A stretch of DNA of 5,614 nucleotides, taken from NCBI GenBank assembly GCA_002407905.1, contig DHPL01000064.1:701-6314 (forward strand), read 5' to 3'. The first letter of the stretch is position 1. Every line of letters starts with the position of its first letter. The position numbers were made by a program, and so were the translations under genes. This stretch comes from Anaerolineaceae bacterium UBA5365. Lineage in GTDB: Bacteria > Chloroflexota > Anaerolineae > Anaerolineales > Anaerolineaceae. Of this stretch, positions 1-5,350 are shown piece after piece. The notes beneath the pieces are model-generated. The model ran no database searches, was not told where the DNA came from, and saw only the letters and a list, made by a program, of their open reading frames with translations.

Positions 1-1
1 G

Positions 2-631
2 CACCCGGTGCTGCGCCAGGTGAAGGACCTGCTTGCAAGCGGGGAATTGGGCCGGGTGCTTAGCGCGCACGCCCACTGGGGCGAATATCTGCCTGCCTGG
101 CACCCCTGGGAGGATTACCGCCTGGGCTATGCCGCGCGAAAAGACCTTGGCGGGGGCGTGGTGAACACCCTGAGCCACCCTCTGGATTACCTGCGCTGGC
201 TGCTGGGCGAGGTGGAGAGCGTTTCGGCGCTTACCGCGAAACTAAGCGATTTGGAAATCGATACCGAGGACCACTGTGAGGCGGCCCTGCAATTGGCCAG
301 CGGCGCCTTGGCCACGGTGCATCTGGATTACTATCAGCGCCCGCCAAGCCATGCTTTGGCGATCACTTGTTCCGGTGGGGCAATCGCCTGGGATAATGCC
401 AGCGGCAATGCCTACGTGTACCGGGTGGATGGCGAAGCGCAGGAACTGCGCGTACCGGATGGCTTCGAGCGCAACGCGCTCTTCCTGGACGAGATGCGCC
501 ATTTCGCGGCCATTTGCAAGGGGGAGGCTGCATCCGTTTGCAGTCTGGAGGATGGCATCGCGGCGCAGGAGATCGCCCTGGCGATTCATGCCTCCGCAGC
601 CCGGGGCGGTTGCAAGGTGGCTTTAACCTGA
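2..631 (+). CDS. Gfo/Idh/MocA-family sugar oxidoreductase, 5'-truncated (PtmF-like candidate)
   Basis: This is the C-terminal part (209 residues visible) of an NAD(P)-dependent sugar oxidoreductase. The open frame runs in from the left edge. The valine codon at 8 is internal, because residues around it (HPVLRQVKDLL) match the helix that follows the Rossmann domain in this family. The N-terminal cofactor-binding domain, about 120 residues with the GxGxxG loop, lies outside the window. The substrate-binding alpha/beta domain is visible: LGELGRV-like entry near position 50, then DLGGGVVNTLSHPLDYLRWL at about 143-202, which carries the family's conserved His and Asp on the active-site helix (HPLD, 173-184). 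A beta-sheet segment with YYQRPPSHALAI follows. Full-length members are about 320-350 aa. Next to a PtmA-like dehydrogenase and a CMP-sugar synthetase, it resembles PtmF of legionaminic acid loci, which acts early in hexose precursor formation. The family call is firm; the PtmF role is inferred from context. Confidence 0.85.
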   Translation, partial: HPVLRQVKDLLASGELGRVLSAHAHWGEYLPAWHPWEDYRLGYAARKDLGGGVVNTLSHPLDYLRWLLGEVESVSALTAKLSDLEIDTEDHCEAALQLASGALATVHLDYYQRPPSHALAITCSGGAIAWDNASGNAYVYRVDGEAQELRVPDGFERNALFLDEMRHFAAICKGEAASVCSLEDGIAAQEIALAIHASAARGGCKVALT

Positions 632-684
632 GATGTATCTGACTAGGCTTTAGCCAATAGCCCACGAAGGAAAAGGCCCCCGGA

Positions 685-693
685 TGGTACAAT
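685..693 (+). promoter_or_regulatory. Extended -10 promoter (TGGTACAAT)
   Basis: TGGTACAAT fits the extended -10 form TGnTAnAAT of housekeeping sigma-70-type promoters, with TACAAT at 688-693. No good -35 box is visible 16-18 bp upstream (around 664-670), which is normal for extended -10 promoters. Transcription would begin near 700, giving a leader of roughly 28 bases before the ATG at 728. It sits exactly in the only real gap and would drive the dehydrogenase and everything downstream. The call rests on sequence match and position only. Confidence 0.6.
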
Positions 694-711
694 CATCGCG
701 GAATTCATAGC

Positions 712-715
712 GGAG
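712..715 (+). promoter_or_regulatory. Ribosome binding site of the dehydrogenase gene
   Basis: GGAG at 712-715 lies 12 bases before the ATG at 728. The spacing is a little longer than ideal. It is the only purine-rich match in the leader, and no other in-frame ATG or GTG nearby has a better one. Confidence 0.55.
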
Positions 716-727
716 TAAAGCTGAAAA

Positions 728-1552
728 ATGCCCACAGTTTTAGATAAATTCAAGATGCAAGGCCAGGTGGCTTTGATTACCGGCGCGGCGGGTTTGCTAG
801 GCAGGCAGTTTGCCTTGGCCCTGGCCCAGGCAGGCGCTGCCGTAATGCTGGCTGACCTGGCTTCGGACCAGGCTGCTGAATATGCCGCCGAGCTGCAGGC
901 GCAGGGCTTTAATGCCGCTGCCCTCAGGGCCGATGTAACTGAGCTGGAATCGGCTCAGGCGATGGTGGCCGTTACATTGGCGCATTTTGGCCGCCTGGAC
1001 GTGCTGATCAATTCGGCTGCTCTGGACCCCAAGTTCGACCCGGAACACAGCAGCAGCCAGGTCGCGAACGCTTTTGAGACCTACAGCCTCGAGAGCTGGC
1101 GCCAGGCCCTGGACGTGAACCTGACCGGGATGTTTTTGGCTAGCCAGGCCGCTGTGGCGCCCATGCTGCGGCAGGGCAAGGGTGTGATCGTCAATATTTG
1201 CTCTACCTATGGCTTGAACGGCCCGGACCAGCGGCTTTACGAAAGGCCGGATGGCAGCCGCTCTTTTAAGCCGGCATACTATTCGGTGACCAAGGCTGGC
1301 GTGCTGGGCTTTACCCGTTACCTGGCGGCGTATTACGCCGGCCAGAATATCCGCGTGAACGCGCTGACCCCCGGCGGGGTTTTCAATGGACATGACGATG
1401 TTTTCACCCAGGCCTATAGCAGCCGGACCATCCTGGGCAGGATGGCCCATCTGGATGAAATGAGCGCGGCCATGCTCTTCCTGTGTTCGGATGCTTCCAG
1501 CTACATGACGGGCGGCAATCTGGTGGTGGATGGAGGCTGGACGGCATGGTAA
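728..1552 (+). CDS. Short-chain dehydrogenase/reductase, PtmA-like
   Basis: This is a 274-aa classical SDR oxidoreductase, cytoplasmic and NAD(P)-dependent. Motifs in order: cofactor loop TGAAGLLG (residues 18-25), Asp-containing ADV (68-70), NSAA in place of the usual NNAG (95-98), structural Asn131 in DVNLTG, catalytic Ser159, catalytic Tyr185 and Lys189 in YSVTK, PGG (215-217), and the C-terminal LVVDGGW. The segment from about 162 to 182 between the catalytic Ser and Tyr is longer than in typical SDRs. Together with NIRVNALTPGGVF and the GRMA stretch, it recalls PtmA of Campylobacter flagellar glycan loci, which is linked to the legionaminic acid pathway. The length is normal and the gene is complete. 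The ATG at 728 is chosen because it follows the promoter and RBS. The stop overlaps the next start by 7 bp, implying translational coupling. Substrate unknown; a keto-sugar or sugar phosphate is likely. 3-oxoacyl-ACP reductase (FabG) is an alternative by fold but unlikely here. Confidence 0.85.
   Translation: MPTVLDKFKMQGQVALITGAAGLLGRQFALALAQAGAAVMLADLASDQAAEYAAELQAQGFNAAALRADVTELESAQAMVAVTLAHFGRLDVLINSAALDPKFDPEHSSSQVANAFETYSLESWRQALDVNLTGMFLASQAAVAPMLRQGKGVIVNICSTYGLNGPDQRLYERPDGSRSFKPAYYSVTKAGVLGFTRYLAAYYAGQNIRVNALTPGGVFNGHDDVFTQAYSSRTILGRMAHLDEMSAAMLFLCSDASSYMTGGNLVVDGGWTAW
1532..1536 (+). promoter_or_regulatory. Ribosome binding site deciding the start of the cytidylyltransferase-HAD gene
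   Basis: GGAGG at 1532-1536, inside the end of the dehydrogenase gene, is 9 bases before the ATG at 1546. The longer open frame reaches back to 1483, but those 21 extra residues overlap the dehydrogenase deeply and have no homology-like features. The ATG at 1546 places the IPARGGSKGIPRKN motif near residue 13, as in the family. Confidence 0.75.
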
Positions 1553-2811
1553 GCTACGCGCCCGGCGAAGTTGTGGCCCTTATCCCGGCCCGGGGAGGCA
1601 GCAAGGGCATCCCGCGGAAGAACATCAAAGATTTTGCCGGCGCACCGCTGATCGCCTGGAGCATTGCCGCGGCCAAGGCTGCTGAAGGCGTTACGCGGGT
1701 GATCGTCTCAACGGATGACCCGGAGATCGCGGAGGTGGCCAAGGCATGGGGGGCTGAAGTGCCCTTCATGCGCCCCGCGGACCTGGCCCTGGACGAGACG
1801 CCGGATTTACCCGTATTCCTGCATGCCCTGGACTATCTGGCGGACAGCAGCGGCCACTTGCCCGAATTCATGGTCCAATTGCGGCCTACTTCGCCCATCC
1901 GTCCGAAAGGTTTGGTGGATGAGGCCCTGGCTCTGCTGGCTGCCGAGCCCCAGGCCGATAGTGTGCGCGGGGTGGTGCCCAGCGGCCAAAACCCCTACAA
2001 AATGTGGCGTGTGGATCCTGCGAGCGGACAAATGAAACCGCTCATGAAGCTGGATGGCCAGCCGGAGCCCTTCAATGCTCCCCGTCAAAGCCTGCCGGCA
2101 ACTTATTGGCAGACAGGGCATATCGACGCTATCCGCACGCGCTGCATCGTGGAGAAAAGCTCCCTAAGCGGCGATTTCATCCTGCCGCTTTTTATTGATC
2201 CGCGCTACACCGTGGATATCGATAGCCCCGGCGATTGGCCCAAGTATGAGGCCCTGGTGCGGGAAGGCGGCCTGGACCTCGTGGACCCGCTGGCTGCTGG
2301 GTCACGCGATTCCAAGAAGCGTCCCCTGCCCGAGCGGGTGCAGCTTCTGGCGCTGGACTTTGACGGGGTACTGAGCGATGACATGGTCTACACCGACCAG
2401 GATGGCCGAGAAAGTGTGCGCACGAGCCGGGGCGATGGCATGGGTATTCGTCTGCTAATAGAGCAGGGCTTGACTGAGGTGATGATCATCTCCCGGGAGG
2501 TCAACCCCGTGGTGAGCGCGCGGGCTAAAAAGCTGAATCTGCCCGTCCGCCAGGCGGTGATGGACAAGGCCCAGGCTTTGCGCGAGGTCATCGCGGAGGG
2601 CGGCTACAGCCCGGACGCGGTAGTCTTTGTAGGCAACGACCTGCCAGATCTGGCTGCCTTGCCTGAGGTGGGCTGCTTTATCTGCCCGGCTGATGCCATC
2701 GCTGAGGTGCGTAACATGGCGGACCTGGTGCTGAAGCGCAAAGGCGGCCGAGGCGCCGTGCGGGAGCTCTGCGACCGCATCCGCCTGGCCCAGGCCAAGT
2801 TAGGCGTGTAA
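1546..2811 (+). CDS. CMP-nonulosonate (acylneuraminate) cytidylyltransferase fused to a KdsC-like HAD phosphatase
   Basis: This 421-aa cytoplasmic fusion protein would activate a sialic-acid-like sugar with CTP, releasing pyrophosphate. Residues 1 to about 235 form the cytidylyltransferase domain: nucleotide loop IPARGGSKGIPRKN (13-26), QLRPTSPIR (111-119), TYWQTGHIDAIR (186-197) where many NeuA proteins have an NGA-type motif, and the metal-site segment VDIDSPGDW (223-231). After a short charged linker, about residues 240-262, comes a HAD domain of the KdsC type. It shows motif I DFDGVLSD with Asp271 and Asp273, motif II Ser316 in IISRE, Lys341 in MDKAQ, and motif IV GNDLPD (363-368). All catalytic residues are present, so phosphatase activity on a nonulosonate 9-phosphate is plausible, though it is inferred. 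Vertebrate CMAS has the same domain order. Single-domain bacterial NeuA or PtmB is only about 230 aa. The start overlaps the dehydrogenase stop, and the neighbouring synthase gene follows after 36 bp. Confidence 0.9.
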   Translation: MVSYAPGEVVALIPARGGSKGIPRKNIKDFAGAPLIAWSIAAAKAAEGVTRVIVSTDDPEIAEVAKAWGAEVPFMRPADLALDETPDLPVFLHALDYLADSSGHLPEFMVQLRPTSPIRPKGLVDEALALLAAEPQADSVRGVVPSGQNPYKMWRVDPASGQMKPLMKLDGQPEPFNAPRQSLPATYWQTGHIDAIRTRCIVEKSSLSGDFILPLFIDPRYTVDIDSPGDWPKYEALVREGGLDLVDPLAAGSRDSKKRPLPERVQLLALDFDGVLSDDMVYTDQDGRESVRTSRGDGMGIRLLIEQGLTEVMIISREVNPVVSARAKKLNLPVRQAVMDKAQALREVIAEGGYSPDAVVFVGNDLPDLAALPEVGCFICPADAIAEVRNMADLVLKRKGGRGAVRELCDRIRLAQAKLGV

Positions 2812-2837
2812 ATTGCAACAATTCCCAAAAAGATTAC

Positions 2838-2843
2838 AGGAGA
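2838..2843 (+). promoter_or_regulatory. Ribosome binding site of the NeuB-like gene
   Basis: AGGAGA at 2838-2843 is close to the consensus and lies 4-5 bases before the ATG at 2848. It fixes the start. The surrounding 36-bp gap (2812-2847) is AT-rich but shows no convincing promoter or terminator. Confidence 0.8.
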
Positions 2844-2847
2844 CTGT

Positions 2848-3720
2848 ATGCGAACTGTGAAAATCGGTAATCGTGAGGTGGGTGAGGGCCAACCGGCCTA
2901 CCTGATCGGTGAAATCGGCATTAACCATAATGGCAGCCTGGAGAACGCGCTGGCCTTGATCCGCGCGGCAAAGGAAGCCGGACTGGACGCGGTGAAATTC
3001 CAGAAACGCACGCCGCTGCTCTGCGTGCCGGAACACCAACGCGATCAGATGCGCGAAACCCCCTGGGGCTACATCAGCTACCTGGATTACCGTTACAAAG
3101 TGGAGTTTGAAGAGGCGGAATATCAGGAGATCGACCGGTACAGCAAGGAACTGGGAATCGACTGGTTTGCCTCGTCCTGGGACGTGCCATCGGTGGAGTT
3201 CATCGAGCGTTTTAATCCGCCGGCGCATAAACTGCCCAGCGCCCTGCTGACCGACAGGGCCCTCCTGCGTGCCTACCGCGCTACCGGCAAGCCCCTGATC
3301 ATCTCAACGGGTATGTCCACGCTGGATGAGATCAAAACCGCGGTGGATATGATCGGGCAGGAAAATCTGATCATCTGCCATACCACCAGCAGCTACCCCT
3401 GCCCGCCGGAAGAACTGAACCTGAACATGATCCATACCCTGAAAGACATGTTTAGCTGCCCCATTGGGTATAGTGGGCACGAAGTAGGCCTGGTGACCAG
3501 CGTGGTGGCGATTGCCATGGGTGCTTGCCTGCTGGAGCGGCACATCACTCTGGACCGGGCCATGTGGGGCAGCGACCAAAGCGCTTCGGTGGAACCTCAA
3601 GGCGTACGCACCCTGGTGAAGTACGTTCGGGTGACAGAAAAAGCCCTGGGCGACGGGGTAAAACAAGTTTATGACAGCGAGCAATCTTCTCTAAAGAAAC
3701 TGCGCCGCTACAGTGAGTGA
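2848..3720 (+). CDS. NeuB-family nonulosonate synthase, short form without SAF domain
   Basis: This is a 290-aa TIM-barrel enzyme of the NeuB/LegI/PseI family. It condenses phosphoenolpyruvate with a six-carbon (often N-acetylated) mannose-type sugar, or its 6-phosphate, to form a nine-carbon keto acid. Visible family motifs: GEIGINHNG (21-29, Glu22), VKFQ (49-52), HKLPSALLTD (127-136), STGMST (153-158), HTTSSYP (178-184), YSGHE (208-212, His211), LERHITLD (229-236, His232) and GSDQSASVEP (241-250). His211 and His232 match the metal ligands of the family. Usual members are 335-350 aa and end in a SAF (antifreeze-like) domain. This one stops at KKLRRYSE just after the barrel, with no frameshifted remnant seen downstream, because the next gene begins inside its last codons. 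At the place where N. meningitidis NeuB has an acidic residue after the PSG turn, this protein reads PSALL. The family is certain; the sugar made is not. Confidence 0.9.
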   Translation: MRTVKIGNREVGEGQPAYLIGEIGINHNGSLENALALIRAAKEAGLDAVKFQKRTPLLCVPEHQRDQMRETPWGYISYLDYRYKVEFEEAEYQEIDRYSKELGIDWFASSWDVPSVEFIERFNPPAHKLPSALLTDRALLRAYRATGKPLIISTGMSTLDEIKTAVDMIGQENLIICHTTSSYPCPPEELNLNMIHTLKDMFSCPIGYSGHEVGLVTSVVAIAMGACLLERHITLDRAMWGSDQSASVEPQGVRTLVKYVRVTEKALGDGVKQVYDSEQSSLKKLRRYSE

Positions 3721-5350
3721 TATGAGCCTGGCGTCTTTGATGGACCGCGTGCAAAACCACTTTAAGGTGGAAGAGGCACACGCCAAAACCAATCAGAAAT
3801 TCGAACTGCTTGCTGCCCAGGTGCACGAGAATGCCCCGGAACAGCTCTACCAGCCGGTTTTATTCTTCAATGCTTCCACCCGTCTGAGCGGGGTGAGCCT
3901 GAACGCCGGCTTTTCAATCCTCAGCGCGCATAGCCTGCGCCTGCAAGGCGTGCCGGTGGTGCACCTGGTTTGCGAACGCGGGATGAGCTCCTGTGTGCTG
4001 GGCACCAGCCGTACGGAACCGCCCAAGGCTATGCCCTGCCGCGGCTGCATCCACCAAAGCGATGCCCTCTATGCCCAAAGCAGCCAGGAGCGCTTTACCT
4101 TCAAGGCGGATGCCGCTTTGGATGAGCACCTGGCCGGCATGGACGTGAGCCGCCTGCAGCAGGTGGTTTGGGAAGGCCTGCCCCTGGGCGAACTGGTGCT
4201 GCCCTCTGCTCGCTGGATCCTGCGCCGCCACAATTTGATTGAAAACCTGACCACCGTGCGCATCCTGCGCGAGTACATCCGCAGCGCCTGGAGCATGGCC
4301 GGACATTTCAAAAGCCTATTAAAACGGCTGAACCCCCGCGCCGTAGTGGTGTTTAATGGCCAGCAATACCCCGAGGCATTGCTGCGCTATCTGGCGCGCA
4401 AGGCTGCCATCCCGTGTTTCAGCCACGAGGTTGGCCTGCGCCCGATGACCGCCTTTTTTACAGAGGGCGAAGCTACGGCCTACCCGCTGAAGATCCCGGC
4501 TGATTTTGAATTGGATGAGGCCCAAAACGCACGCCTGGATGCATACCTGGAACAGCGCTTCAAGGGCAACTTCAAGATGGCCGGCGTGCAGTTCTGGCCC
4601 CAGATGAGCGAATTGCCGCCCGAGTTTGTTGAGAAGGCTGCCGGCTTTAAGCAGGTGGTGCCGGTTTTTACCAACGTGATCTTCGATACTTCCCAACCGC
4701 ACGCGAACGTGATCTTTGAGGATATGTTCCGCTGGCTGGACGCGGTGATCGCAACGGCCAAGGAGCAGCCGGATACGCTGTTTGTGGTACGCGCCCACCC
4801 GGATGAAGCCCGCAAGGGCAAGGCCAGTGAAGAATCCGTGGCGGCCTGGGCGGCGCGTAAACAGATTGAGCAGCTGCCCAATATCCAGTTTTATCCTCCG
4901 GAAGAGCATGTGTCTTCTTACGACCTGATTCGCATGGCCAAGCTGGTGCTCATCTACAACAGCACCATTGGCCTTGAAGCAGCCATCATGGGCGCTCCGG
5001 TGCTGGCGGCCGGCAAAAGCCGCTACAGTAACGCCAATTGCGTCTGGCTGCCCGGCAGCCCCCGGGCATGGCAGGCGGAATTGAACAATATGCTCGCCGC
5101 GCCGCAAATTGATGTGCCGGAGGCATTCGCGCATAACGCACGGCGCTTCCTGTATTACCAACTGTGGCGTTCTTCACTCTCATTTGAAAAATTCCTGGAG
5201 CCTGACGGCATTTGGGATGGTTACGTTACCCTGAAGGATTTTGCCTGGCAGGCATTGCTGCCTGAAAACAGCAGCACCCTGCGCACGATCAGCCAGGGCA
5301 TCCTGGAGCGGGGCAGCTTTTTACTGGACGAGGACAGCCATGAGTTTTGA
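3713..5350 (+). CDS. Capsule-synthesis/GT-B-like protein with N-terminal Cys motif; candidate nonulosonyltransferase
   Basis: This is a 545-aa soluble-looking protein with no signal peptide and no clear membrane segment. The C-terminal half resembles Caps_synth/GT-B glycosyltransferases: VVRAHPDE (358-365, His362-Pro363) and LIYNSTIGLEAAIMGAPVLA (413-432), where Asn416, Ser417, Thr418 and Glu422 fit the nucleotide-sugar site pattern. HP and S/T-rich motifs also occur in bacterial CMP-sialic acid and CMP-Kdo transferases, which suits its place among CMP-sugar genes. The N-terminal half has LFFNASTRLSGVSLNAGFSI (50-69), then Cys87, Cys94 and a CxxC (Cys109, Cys112), possibly binding metal. The middle segment VVVFNGQQYPEALLRYLARK (211-230) looks Rossmann-like. 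The start is uncertain. GTG at 3713 overlaps the synthase stop by 8 bp. ATG at 3722 in the same frame, just after that stop, is equally possible. Neither has a strong RBS, so coupled translation is likely. Specific donor and acceptor are inferred only. Confidence 0.5.
   Translation: MSDMSLASLMDRVQNHFKVEEAHAKTNQKFELLAAQVHENAPEQLYQPVLFFNASTRLSGVSLNAGFSILSAHSLRLQGVPVVHLVCERGMSSCVLGTSRTEPPKAMPCRGCIHQSDALYAQSSQERFTFKADAALDEHLAGMDVSRLQQVVWEGLPLGELVLPSARWILRRHNLIENLTTVRILREYIRSAWSMAGHFKSLLKRLNPRAVVVFNGQQYPEALLRYLARKAAIPCFSHEVGLRPMTAFFTEGEATAYPLKIPADFELDEAQNARLDAYLEQRFKGNFKMAGVQFWPQMSELPPEFVEKAAGFKQVVPVFTNVIFDTSQPHANVIFEDMFRWLDAVIATAKEQPDTLFVVRAHPDEARKGKASEESVAAWAARKQIEQLPNIQFYPPEEHVSSYDLIRMAKLVLIYNSTIGLEAAIMGAPVLAAGKSRYSNANCVWLPGSPRAWQAELNNMLAAPQIDVPEAFAHNARRFLYYQLWRSSLSFEKFLEPDGIWDGYVTLKDFAWQALLPENSSTLRTISQGILERGSFLLDEDSHEF
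5330..5334 (+). promoter_or_regulatory. Ribosome binding site of the second cytidylyltransferase gene
   Basis: GAGGA at 5330-5334, within the last codons of the preceding gene, is 5 bases before the ATG at 5340. It supports this start and an 11-bp gene overlap. Confidence 0.7.

Larger units (their letters stand above)
632..727 (+). other. Intergenic region between oxidoreductase and dehydrogenase genes
   Basis: This 96-bp gap is the only sizeable non-coding stretch in the window. It carries a likely promoter in its right half (685-693) and a ribosome binding site close to the next start. I see no stem-loop followed by a T run after the oxidoreductase stop codon, so there is no sign of an intrinsic terminator. 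Small inverted matches such as GGCTTTAGCC at 646-655 are too short to count. Readthrough from the upstream gene is therefore possible in addition to the local promoter. Confidence 0.8.

Noticed and set aside
646..655. GGCTTTAGCC palindrome after the oxidoreductase stop
   Set aside because: A 4-bp stem with a 2-base loop cannot form a stable hairpin and no U tract follows.
797..1450. Open frame of 217 codons on the - strand
   Set aside because: It is antisense to the SDR gene, which has all its catalytic motifs. The antisense product has no family features.
1483..1545. 21-codon N-terminal extension of the synthetase-phosphatase gene
   Set aside because: It overlaps the dehydrogenase C-terminus by 70 bp. 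The ATG at 1546 has a strong RBS and puts the nucleotide loop at the normal distance from the start.
2811..2823. Perfect 5-bp inverted repeat AATTG-CAA-CAATT after the fused synthetase gene
   Set aside because: The stem is short and AT-rich with no T run after it. It is too weak for a terminator and such a match is expected by chance.
2813..2841. Possible promoter (TTGCAA at 2813) before the synthase gene
   Set aside because: No acceptable -10 box lies 16-18 bp downstream, and the gap is explained by the RBS and ordinary operon spacing.
4319..5161. Long open frame of 280 codons on the - strand
   Set aside because: It lies wholly inside the transferase-like gene. Its translation has no recognisable motif, and its length follows from the GC-rich codon pattern of the real gene.
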